From Acanthaster planci (Eukaryota > Echinodermata > Asteroidea > Valvatida > Acanthasteridae), in NCBI RefSeq assembly GCF_001949145.1, contig NW_019091357.1, positions 1,977,145-2,041,144 of the forward strand: DNA of 64,000 bases, in the 5' to 3' direction. This document shows, one piece after another, positions 37,701-48,400 of this stretch (its first letter is position 1; the number at the start of each line of letters is the position of its first letter). Both the position numbers and the translations under genes were made by a program. The notes below the pieces were generated by a model. The model saw only the letters and a program-made list of their open reading frames with translations, searched no databases and had not been told where the DNA came from.

Positions 37701-39357
37701 AAAGAATGGTACCACGTAATCTTTGTGAGTTGTAGGGGTACACATGAGAACAAACTGTTTTAGTCCATATGAACCTTGACCATTTCCCTCTGTGGAGTCA
37801 CTAGGCCAATCAGATCACTTTGTTTTAATGCATGCTGCAGCATTGCATTCTTGTTTGCCCGTGCTCAATTCTGTCTCTTCTCTGGGGCAAAGCTGGCGGA
37901 ACGCGGGCAGCTGTAAGGACAAAAACATGACTGGTCTCACCTTCCAAGCTCTCGATTCTCTCGACATTGTTTAGTGCCATGTTGAGGTATTCCATCTTCT
38001 TCAATCTGCTGACATTCTCTGAGAAAAAAAAGGTCAAACAATGAAACTATGGTCAAGAAAATAATGTCAGTTTGGTTAGTACGGTTTGGTTAGTATGGTG
38101 AAAATTCTTGTTTTCTACAGTAAATTTCTGGGTTCATTCTCACCTATTTTGGGAATGAGATTGCTTTGTAGATACAGGATTTTCAGCTCACGGCACCATT
38201 TATCCAAATGCTCTATCCTATTGGTGAGGATAAACATGTATGAATATTCATGAAATACAAGGATATATAAACCAATCAGCGGCATGTGTCAGACAGGTCC
38301 ATTCACTGATATAAGCTTGCATTAAAATTTCTATCCCTACTTATATAAAAGTTGCACTGATATTCTGTGACTTTGTTTTACATCTAATGCTGCATATTAC
38401 TTGTAAATAAATAGAAGTTTGAAAAATACCTTGAAAAATCATTATTGGGGCTTAGTACCACACAGATATGTGAAAATGGGAAACAAAAAAAGAAGTGTTC
38501 ATTTTCCAAATTCAAATTATTAATTTGAAAACTGTGCAAGTTTTCCACAAATGTGGGATTTTAAGGAACAACAATAGCATACCAGATGTCATTAAAAAAC
38601 TTCACTGTTCACTTGCTTGACACAATTAAGATAACTAAATAAAACCTGTTGGAACTAACTGCATGCAACTGAGAGAGGTTGGGATTCTGAAAGGTACAAG
38701 ACGGGAAATGAACTCTTTAATTCATGAAAGAAAGCTCAAAAATTGAGCCCACCGTTCAATATCTTGCTGATGGAGGGAGATTTCTTCCAGTGTTGATATC
38801 TCCATGTTATTGTGTTCTGCCCGCTTGCGGATTAGGTCCTCTGAAACTTGACGAGGTGAAAATGAAAAGACACTATGCAGAAAGGCAATGAAAAATCTCT
38901 TTATTAACGTTAATAATAAAACGGTTTACAGTCACTTCGCCCCATTTCCACATCACCCCATCTCCACTTCGCCCCATTCCCACTTTGCCCCGTTTCCACC
39001 AGGCCCCATTTCCAGTTGGACTAGCATCGGTGTTATTTCTCATCCTCTTCAAGTTTATTTCAAAGCGACATACACAATTCTGTTCACATCGGTCTGGTAA
39101 TTAATTGTTGATGCATCTGCATCTGGACAGCTGTACCCGGGTGATCGAATAAAGCTCAGCACGCAGGAAATTTCGTGGAAACATGCTCACTTCAAGTACG
39201 AGCAAAACAACTTAAACTTAAACTGATGAAACACAGAAAATACACACATAGACAAAATACTAAAAAATTAAGGTGAAGAAATCTTGCAACATCAATTTTT
39301 TTTCGTGTAACATTATAACTTGGGAAAAAAGTGCAGTCGTCACTTACTTCGCACCAT
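34709..39357 (-). CDS. DNAAF11: DNAAF11 (LRRC6/tilB), dynein axonemal assembly factor
   Basis: Fifteen coding exons on the minus strand: 39357-39348, 38840-38753, 38217-38144, 38018-37941, 37675-37579, 37370-37295, 37154-37044, 36944-36859, 36709-36614, 36472-36380, 36211-36131, 35706-35571, 35470-35375, 35213-35116 and 34883-34709, giving 464 residues (human 466). Leucine-rich repeats occupy about residues 20-140 ([40 protein letters not shown]). A basic and acidic linker contains [15 protein letters not shown]/p23-like domain spans roughly 285-400 ([27 protein letters not shown]). The C-terminus DPDVPPLI matches the human end. The protein helps preassemble dynein arms in the cytoplasm of ciliated cells. 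The first coding exon is only 10 nt (M-V-R plus one base). It lies head-to-head with the Mab-21 gene. Confidence 0.96.
38932..39014. repeat. CACTTCGCCCCATTTC tandem repeat in DNAAF11 intron 1
   Basis: About five diverged units of roughly 16 bp (CACTTCGCCCCATTTC, CACATCACCCCATCTC, CACTTCGCCCCATTCC and others) occur in a row. It is a short minisatellite inside intron 1 of DNAAF11, with all cytosine-rich units on the + strand. Confidence 0.85.
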
Positions 39358-39902
39358 CTTTGTCAAGACCAGAGCTAAATTCACCACCACTGCAGCTGCA
39401 AGACTAATACTTCACTTGTTCGAATCTAGGAGAGCAGTAATGAACCTCTGGTGGTTGTAACTATCCTTGTAACGTGTAAACCAAACTTCATTAACATTAC
39501 TGAGTTTGAATTGACTACTCACACACCACAGTCTAGTTTGATGTAACCAGAGAGCAGCTAGCTAGTTGTAAACAGAATAAATAGCGCCACCAATAGCTCA
39601 GACCGTCTGATCAATAATTTCGTTAAAACTCCATCTGAAGACTGTTGTCTGCTATTACCATTTAATTTTTTTATTATAAGATTTCTCCCAATTTTAGTAT
39701 ACCGTCTGCCTTTTGTAGATTGAAACTGAAAAAAAAACCAATTCACCCGAAATTAAGGATAACCTGATGGAGGGGGGGTATAGTGTCTAGTTCCCATCTC
39801 CCACTCTCTGTTCCTACCTATGGCGTGTATGCCTGGGGCATACCGGCGCGGTACCGACCAAACATTCCACTTGTGAAAAAACCCACAAAAACATGACACG
39901 GG
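39358..39902. promoter_or_regulatory. Bidirectional promoter between DNAAF11 and the Mab-21 gene
   Basis: The two start codons are 545 bp apart and face away from each other, so one short region must serve both genes. At 39827-39843 is the perfect inverted repeat GTATGCC-TGG-GGCATAC. Its centre GCCTGGGGC fits the TFAP2 consensus GCCNNNGGC and lies about 60 bp before the Mab-21 ATG. I looked for an RFX X-box that would fit DNAAF11 and found none convincing. Confidence 0.55.
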
Positions 39903-42054
39903 ATGGCCAAGTCCAAGCCAAGTTTAACCGCAAATATAACCAGTTACCTCGAGGGCCATGTGTACCCAGAAAAGCGAACCACCAGGTTGTCGCATCAGGG
40001 ACTTATTGAAAGGACTGTGGCACCAATTCTTCAGCTTGTCGGGGAGAATGACGACCGTTTTCAGACCGATGTACCCCGCACTTCAGACTGTACCTTCGGG
40101 GTGACTGCCGTTGGCGAACACCGCTTCGATATCTTGGTCCCACTTCGTAATCTCCTCACCCGGAAAAGTCAAGGTGTACCGGCAGAAACGGAGTGCTTCA
40201 CCTACACGGATTCTAGTCAGAGCGCTAATCCTTACGTCAAGCCGTTGCCTGGCTTTGGGTTTGTGAGGACAGACACGACTGTCACGCTTCTACAGGATTT
40301 GTGCGGCAGAAATGAGGATGTAGGTTGCTATGGTTACAGATGGCGGGCGTGATTCTGTGGGTTAGATGCCCCCATCCCGACCATTAAAAACATTTCCTTG
40401 TGAACTTTCAACACTCCTCCCCTCCCATTTCAGAATTCTTCAAATTGTCCTAGAATACATGAAACAAAATAAACAATCAAGCAATTCTGTGAAAAATCTC
40501 TTAAAATTTTCTGAATTAAATTTAAAAAAATATTTTGCAATGCTTATAAAAGCGCAGTTTAAATATACCTGTTAAATGAAGTTAATTGTAGACTTAAGTT
40601 GTTTACAAAGGGTGATACTTTGAGCTGAACTTTTTTAAATTCCAAGTGTTATTGAGTTCAGGCGATGAATGTACCAATGAATTTATTTTCACAGGAGCAG
40701 GGTTCTTTGTTGATGCCTGGTAAAGTCTTGCGTCGGTTCCATCGTCATATTGAGGCGGCAGTCCACACATTGGAGCAAGAATGCTTCTGGGAACGAGAGC
40801 CGACAGTCTACCAGGTCATGGTCCAGCTGGAAGGTCAGTTCAGGGATACAATGCTAGAGTGTCCACAGTGGCCATTTTTCTCTGGGTGGCTACTTTAGCC
40901 AGACTTCACCGTGCAAGTATCTAGGACATTGGACAGAATACCTGTACCCAGATTCTCGAATAAACTCATACTTGCTTTTTTTTCTTGGTTTATTTGAATA
41001 AAACTGGGTGTAATCATACAAATTCTGCTTTAAATTTGCTGAAGGATTGTGTTGTATAAGATCTCTCAAGTAAAGATACATGACCTTTCTGATTTCAGGA
41101 CCTTCTGTGACACTGACTGTTCTCATGAGGGGCAATACCTACACTGTTAGTCTCTTACCAGCCATTCATGTGAACACATGGCCAGGGGAGATATTGAGCC
41201 AATGGCCTCATTGTTCATGGATGTCATTGAACAAAATTGAGTCCGTCAAATCACATTTCTACCTCTTTGCAATAAGGTATGTGGCCGTAGTTTGACAGAT
41301 ATTATGAGAGAGGAATATTTTGTCAGAGAAGTTTCCTTTTTTTCAAGAAAAAGAATGCCTTATTATTTCTTACCATCATAATTTTTGTGTGTGGAACTTT
41401 CTTATTTCTTTCCATGTAGAAAAAGCCAAGGATGTTTATCTTCAATAACATTTTTCAAAGACTTTTTGACCATTTGTAAAATTTGAAGTATTCTAGCCAG
41501 TTTTTTAACTGGTTTTGATTTAGAAATCCATTTTTGTTTTGACTTGTAGGCCTAAAGGGACTGACGATGCTCGTAAACTGTGGTGTGGCTGTTTTTACCC
41601 TGGTGAGATACTTCTAGCCTCACAGGCAGATGATGGTAGCAATAAGGATACATGCCGACATCGGGCCTTGGATGCTATGCTCGCGGTGCAGGATGAGAAC
41701 TGCCAGGACTTCCATCCAGTCACCTCTCGCATCATCCGCACTGCATTCCTGCACCAATGTGTGCAGTATCCCCAGGACGAAGACTGGGAACCAGACAAGC
41801 TGGGCCGCGCCTTCGTGGACCTTTTCCTGGCCATCATCCAAGGCCTTATCAAAGGGGCTTGTTCTCATTTCTTTCTCCCCCAAACAAACCTTTTGGCTGG
41901 TTACGACAAGAAAGACCTGAGGCGGGTTGCCGCCCACCTCAAGGTGATTCTGAATGACGTTGTGCAGCGTCCTGACCAAACCAACTTCCTGGGAGACTCT
42001 CGTGGACGGAAGAAATTCTCTCTGTTGAAAACAACTTGTGGTCCGAAATTCTAA
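39903..42054 (+). CDS. Mab-21 domain protein, MAB21L3-like (cGAS-like fold)
   Basis: Four coding exons: 39903-40319, 40695-40833, 41099-41276 and 41550-42054, giving 412 residues. The order of motifs is that of the Mab-21/cGAS nucleotidyltransferase superfamily: FDILVPL (D76), PGKVLRRF, the core strand YTVSLLPAIHVNTWP, and a helical C-terminal half with FFLPQTNLL. The spacing and motifs look nearest to vertebrate MAB21L3 from memory; a search is needed to fix the orthologue. In active cGAS-like enzymes the first two acids form an E-x-D motif and the third sits in the core strand. Here the first is R74 and the third is S203 (V-S-L-L-P), so the usual metal site is incomplete, and no GS activation loop is obvious. 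I infer a non-catalytic or altered protein. It diverges from DNAAF11. Confidence 0.85.
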
Positions 42055-42183
42055 CATACTGTGATAACCAGCAAATAGCAGGCTGAAAAGAACTTTTAGA
42101 AAGGATGAAACTATTATTTTTACTCGGATAGAACATTGTTCATGTTGTTGCAGATTTTGGGGAGTAAACGTAATTTTAATTAC

Positions 42184-42189
42184 AATAAA
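42184..42189 (+). terminator. Mab-21 gene poly(A) signal
   Basis: AATAAA in TTACAATAAACTTG, 130 bp after the stop codon, is the nearest and best hexamer. Confidence 0.6.
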
Positions 42190-44946
42190 CTTGTATTTAC
42201 TTACAGTTGTTAACATATTTTGCATAGTACCTTTCTTTGTATTCAAAGAAAATTATACATGACCCAAGAAGATATTAAAAACCTTGGATGAAATTTAAGA
42301 TCTGTTTGAAACTTGACTTTTTTAATCCAGACAAAATGACTATCTCGTGGGAGGTTGGCATTACACCGCAAAACCCCATTGCTGTGTCGGGCGTTTTGGT
42401 TCCTTGTTTACGATTTTCACTGAAAGAACTATGAGTGGAGACTTAATTGTCTCGGATTAAACAGAAGAATTGACTGTCAGTTGGGGTGTCAAGCCTTCCT
42501 TCGGTGGTGACGAGAGTTGGCTTTGGTCATTGGGGGCGCTGCTTCGGTATGCCGCCTTATTAGAGCTCTGAGAGAATTGTATTACGTGAGATGCGTATCC
42601 GCTTGAAATGCATGGATCGTCACACTCGATATCGCTTCAATAGGGCGTGCCTGATGGAGCGTAAAGTTTGTCGGACCACAAGCATTGAAATAGCCCCTCA
42701 AATAAAAATTCACCTTGAAAATGCCAACAATTCCTATAACTGCATCAACGTTCTTTTTATACTGAGCTTGTATGTGCAAGGCGTTGAAGTACTGCCGCTG
42801 TCTATTTGAGTTTTCGGAGTAGTACACACCTTGACAAGTTAGCTTTGTTACGGTCTTCTTTTAGGTAACGGTTAACCCCTGTCTTCGTTATCTGGTTCAC
42901 ACTGTTAGTCACCGTTCCCACTTCTACATTTTAACCAATTATTTTAAACCGTATTCACTTGTAGATCCAAACGTGATATTGATTTATGATATTATGAAGT
43001 AATCGGCTAAGTTTAGAAGGACAAGGTCGACAAAGCTAGGTCAAAATACTCGATGCCACCACTACCCTCACTATGAAAGTGTGCCTCGCTGGTATGCCTT
43101 CACAATCGATATTAACTTCAGTGGACCACTTTTCAATGAACCCGAGCAGCCTGAAAACGTATAATAATACAGAATTCTTGTCACATAGGGCCTAGACCTT
43201 TGGACACGGCATTGTTCAGTAGCGGGGCACGAACTCCGGTCCAAAGTACCACCGCGACTTCCAACATTAATTATGTGATTATGGAGATAAAAGAAATGAC
43301 TCGCACTGTACTCGGATTACTATAAAGCCAAGATATCGAGACTCTAGGTTGTTTGTTTCCAAGATGGATTTGACTTGTCTGTTTCTTCGGCATGGAGTGA
43401 TATACATCTTGGTGGCTCTTCTCTGTATTATTCAGTTGGTCGGAATTATGCTCCGAGTACACTGTGAGTAGGTTTATCATTTTCCAGTTGGGAAACCCGG
43501 GAGTTGACAGCAAGGGTGGGGAGCTATATATATCAATCGGAGAAAGTTCCCGCCCAAAGCTGGTGACGCGGAACTGCAAATAATTTATGCCATTGCGTTC
43601 AGCCAAAGTATAGCTATTCAGCAAAATTACAGATATTGGTATTATCGGAAAACCGGGATTAAATGAGGTCACAGTAACAGGAAATTGTCTTTCTTCTTAG
43701 GTGAAATCTGCCTGTTATATCTCTACTCCTAATTGATTAGGCCCACTTTTATTATCCGCACATTTTTACGTTTTGCCTGCAACTCCGCCGTGTTAGTTTA
43801 CGTCTGCAGTCTGTCATATTCTTTAAAAGTCTCTTTATCCTTAATTTTACCCAGCACTTGTCAGATAATTTAGTTGCAGGCACTAGAGAGTATTTCAGCA
43901 TCACATCTCTGTAGCAACCTTCTTCCAACGAGAGCTTCGACATTCGCAACTGTCAACGACTTCCCTTATAAGTTGACAACTTCAAGTTCCAAAAAATATT
44001 TAAACACTCTGTAAGACATATTTCTTGTCCGCGAAATCTTATATTTAAAAGAGTCGCCTTTTAGAGGAATTTTTAAAAATCATGAAGTCACTAATGGATG
44101 AGTTCAATCATTAATGATGTTTGTTTCCCAACTATGACCCCTTTCCATTTCACACGTCACCGCGCTTTACCATAGCTTCGCCCAACTTTGTTAAAAGTTG
44201 GTGCGTACAAGACCTGTAAATGCGGGTCACATTTTGTTTATGTACATAAATATATGCATGCGCACTCGCAAACATACAATTTCTTATGCATATGGTCAAG
44301 AAATTAAAGTTTTTCATGTATGGGCCATTAATGATTATGAATATGATTTACATCAGGAACTAACGGGACGGTGTTTTGTGGTTTTTATTTTTTATTTGTT
44401 GACCGTTCTCGTGCATAATTGAAGGGTTTAGCCTTCAGTTCCTGATGACACTTTTATCAGTTTGTACATAACATTTTTCATAAGATGTTTTCAGCAAACC
44501 TGCTGTGCTTGTATTTACCCTATCTTCCAACTCATGGAACTGGCTTCGCGTCCCAAGCATGACCCACCCAGGTATTTTTTTTCATTGCCTCAGGCCCTAG
44601 CCACTTCGGAAATCTAGGTGTTGCTCGAGTCTGGCTTGCGCTTGCCATGAGTTCCTGAAGACTTTGATATTTTCTCAGTTTGGACATATTTTCGATGTTC
44701 GCCTCCGTATTCAACACTGAACAATAATTCATATACACTGCGCGTTAATTTTGGCCAAGTAGCCATTGCTGGAGTACACTGACAATTAGTCGACCCCACC
44801 CATCACTGTGCGGCCTAAGTTAATCATAGAGGGCGGTGTTTAGAAGGCCATTGACTAATCAGAAGTGCTTATTTTAACCAGGAAGATCAATACATTCACT
44901 ATGCACAGAGGGTTCGGGTAGTAGGCGTTGTGCTGTGGGTACGGTA

Positions 44947-44963
44947 ATGCGTGAATCACGCAT
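44947..44963. promoter_or_regulatory. 17-bp perfect palindrome upstream of the type II membrane gene
   Basis: ATGCGTGAATCACGCAT is perfectly inverted around a central A and is followed by a CATGTG E-box (44971-44976). It is about 470 bp before the predicted start codon. The binding factor is unknown and the role is inferred from position only. Confidence 0.35.
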
Positions 44964-45428
44964 TGTGCTCATGTGATCGTGCCGCTTAGTTATGAGACAT
45001 GCATGCAAGATGGTGGACTGCCGCAGAAATCCTGGTCAGTTTCTTTCCCGTAGTTATTCGCGATTTTTCCGCCAGGATGTCATCTGAAACGTAGCCTGGA
45101 CACTTTGGATCGTTGTTCTTCAATCTGGTGGGTCTTCCAGGCGTTCTCTCGGCGTGGATTTTTTACCATGAGAGTCGTCCGGAATGGCTAGGTTCCGAGC
45201 CGGGAGCCGTTGGGGCTGGACTGGCAACGCGAGCGGGACATTATTGCAACATCGGCCGGGTGGGTGGACTGCGAGCTCACCGGTTGCCCGTCTTGAATTT
45301 AGTGCCCCGAATCGAAGGGGATTTCTGGGATATCTCTGACATCTATCTATCGACCTTATTTCCCTCAAGTTGGACTACCCCAGCCGGTGATTGGACCGGA
45401 GAAGGGGTAGTGATTTTAGGAGTTCACC

Positions 45429-48400
45429 ATGCGTGTTTATATGATAATGGGAACAGTCGTTTACAGGACACACCACACATGGCTGTCGCGACTGTTCCTA
45501 ATTTGCGTGACTCTTTTCATGATCTGGACAGTTCTAATTTCACTGCAGTTAAAGAGTGGTGAGTATTATCTTTGTATTGGAGTTGAAAAACTGTTTATTA
45601 TTAAGTTATCATAGTGCAATCGTGACATAAAATTGTTCTTTCATCATGTCATGTATGTTATTCAAAACAGGTGTGCTGTCATGAGCATCATGAGGATTTT
45701 TCTCCTTTTTAACATTTTGATATTGGTGGGGAAAACACTTGATGCCCCCGTGCACAAACCTACAAGACTTGTCTGAAAAAAAGTGTTTTCCAAGTAAATT
45801 CTTAGGAAGATTAGCTAAATTTTACTCTTTACAAGTTATCAGTATCGCTTGCATGATATAATGATATATATAATGCAATCAACAGATTGCATTGATTGAC
45901 AGAGTGTTTTCGTCCATTGGTCATCGATTACAGGTCATTCCATGAGGTTGGGGCACAATTTGTGATGGTGTCCTTGTTAAATCGGGTTATTTTTAACCAC
46001 CTGTCGTGACCTGTAGAGTAGGTCATTTACTCTGTAAATTCAGCCTTGCAAGATGTAGCCTTCCAAATGTCCATTTGGAATCCGCATGCAGGGAAACACC
46101 GGTACATGTTCACTGTAGCTGTTCATTTTTACGGAACCGATGTAACAACTGACACCGTCACAAAATTGTGCCCCAACGTCACCGAATGACCCGGGTGTGA
46201 GCGGCATGCACCCATGTCACATTCTATCATTGTCCGTGACAGTGGACACAGGTGATTACTGTGTTGTCAGTGTTCGTGTATAAATTTTTTATACAATGCT
46301 TACATGAGTACCGTAGATTTTGCACCTTCAGTGCGCTAGTCATAGGCAAACTCTAGAAAAATGACGCATCACCTACAGGAAATTTTACTTGAAAAACTTG
46401 CATTCTGCCACGGATACAAAAACGGCTGTGACAAGACATCATGAACTAGATGGACTTATTCCCATTTGCCCAACCAGACTGGCCCTGATTCAAATGTCAC
46501 AGAGTTGTAAACCTGATACTGTATTTTTTGTTTATTTCTCATTTGTCTTCTAACATCTGCACTGTATTTTACAGCCAATTAGGTTCACAAATTATTGCGT
46601 CATTATAAATTACATTAAAACTAAACTTAAAAAGACACAAAAGGTTACAGTGCCTGGGGTAAAATGGGACGATGTTGTGATGGGATGATGTGGTCACGGG
46701 GTTTACTGTAGAACTGCTGGGGGGGGGAGTAACCTTGGGCAAAGTGATTGGAAAACCCCAGCAGCTGTCGTTGCTCCAGTGTTGAGCTCAGGGATTCTGG
46801 TAAGAGGATCTTGATAAATAAGTTAATTTGTGAGTTAATCATTCGAGAATGTCCATTTAAATTTAAAATGATTGGTTTGTGTGCATGCATAAACTACAGG
46901 TCGATTTTCACTTGTTCCAATCTGCATTTTATTTCCCAAGACAAATTTGCATTTAGAAAGGGAGAAAAGATGGAGTGGGCTTCTGAATGCAACAGAATTT
47001 GCACAGGTACTGTAACTGTGGTGCAAGTGAAATTACTGTTACCATAGAATACAAGAACAAAGAAACGTCCCTTAATTTTCCAACTTTATAAGGCAGTCCT
47101 TTCACTTCACGGGTTGACTTTGTTGTATCAAAAAAATTATTTGTTGTAGATTGTATTGTTTGACATGATGATTTCAACTATTATGTTTTCCATTCTCACA
47201 AAGGATCACATTTACATTAAAACCGTAACCCTACATCATACTACAAATTACTAGTTGCAGTAAAATGTAGTATTCAGCCCTGTCGCTTGTAAGAGGACCT
47301 TTAAGCATAGTCCTTGACCATATACATGTACTAGTGCATGTAAGGTTTCTGTAGTTAGTTTGAGACAAAGGACATTTGATAGAATTACTGTTCTTGTACC
47401 GGTACATGCTCATCCTCTGGCACATTCAAATCAGTCAGTATGTCGGTATATACAGTGTACGTCGGTATATACAGTGTACCTCTTCTAGACACTTTAAAAC
47501 AAGCCTTTTGCGAGTTCCATTTGAATAAAATCTGGTACACAGAGTTCTTTAAATGAACATAACAATTGGAATTCTCCATACTAAAGCCACTGTTGGTTAT
47601 ACCTCGTGATTCGAGACAAGCTTTTTCTTAGTTACATAAAAGACACCTTGCAACAATACACTGTTCTCAATGGAAAAGAAGGGCACAAAGGAACCAGTCC
47701 ATTCCAGAGATGGTGGTCGCTAAGCAAAAGATTGCCCCAACAGTGTATTTAGTCTGGGGAATTGAAATTCTTATGTTTGTGTGCAATCAGATAACTCAGT
47801 GTACCAGATTTTATTCAAATTTAACTCGCAAATGGTTTATTGAACAGCCATCAATAACTGGAGGCACATTCACAGTGTCCAAGAATTTCTTCACTGTTTT
47901 TTTTTTTGCAGTGAAAAAAAAAGAAGAAGTTTTTCACAGACATTGCCGGAAAAGTCAATTGTGCTTTTAAAAAACTCCACACCAAAAATGCCTGACGGCA
48001 AAATTGTCGTATTTTAGTTGAAATTGTCCAATTTATTGAAGAGGCTGGAGATATAACTCCAGTTGGATGAAGCTTAAAGAATCTTAGAAGAATGCAGTGA
48101 GATCCGTTACAATTTATGTGCAGAACGTTTTAGGTGTCCCATTATTGAGTTGTCTGATTCCTCGTTGGCGTACCATATACATGTACCTTTTCCACTTGCA
48201 TTTTATAAGGCTGTCATTTTTCTTGTACACAAATCATGAATGGTAAATCATTTTGATGATCTACGCTGTTTCTTCCGCCGATAAATCTGCCGTCTCCAAG
48301 AAATAAAAGAGTTAAATAAATAAAATGACAAAAAATGAATAACTAAATGACCCCAACAAATTGAATGTACAGATGTGCACAGGACAGTGTGTGTTCAAAA

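Larger units (their letters stand above)
42055..45428. other. Spacer between the Mab-21 gene and the type II membrane gene
   Basis: The first 200 bp are the Mab-21 3' UTR. No further exon is recognised up to the start of the next gene. The presumed promoter and 5' UTR of that gene occupy about 44.9-45.4 kb, with a 17-bp palindrome at 44947-44963 and a 25-codon upstream open frame at 45010-45087. Confidence 0.5.

Noticed and set aside
39903-42054. Active cyclic-dinucleotide synthase
   Set aside because: The residues at two of the three expected acidic positions are Arg and Ser, so I do not claim catalytic activity.
41620-42246. 208-residue open frame on the minus strand
   Set aside because: It lies antisense to the last exon of the Mab-21 gene, has no family resemblance, and the + strand frame is clearly the real one.
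43271-43672. 133-residue open frame on the minus strand
   Set aside because: Its composition looks random, with no neighbouring exons or family match.
45113-45562. 149-residue open frame overlapping the first exon of the type II membrane gene
   Set aside because: It starts at TTG rather than ATG, resembles no family, and the other frame has a good ATG context, a signal anchor and an in-phase splice partner.
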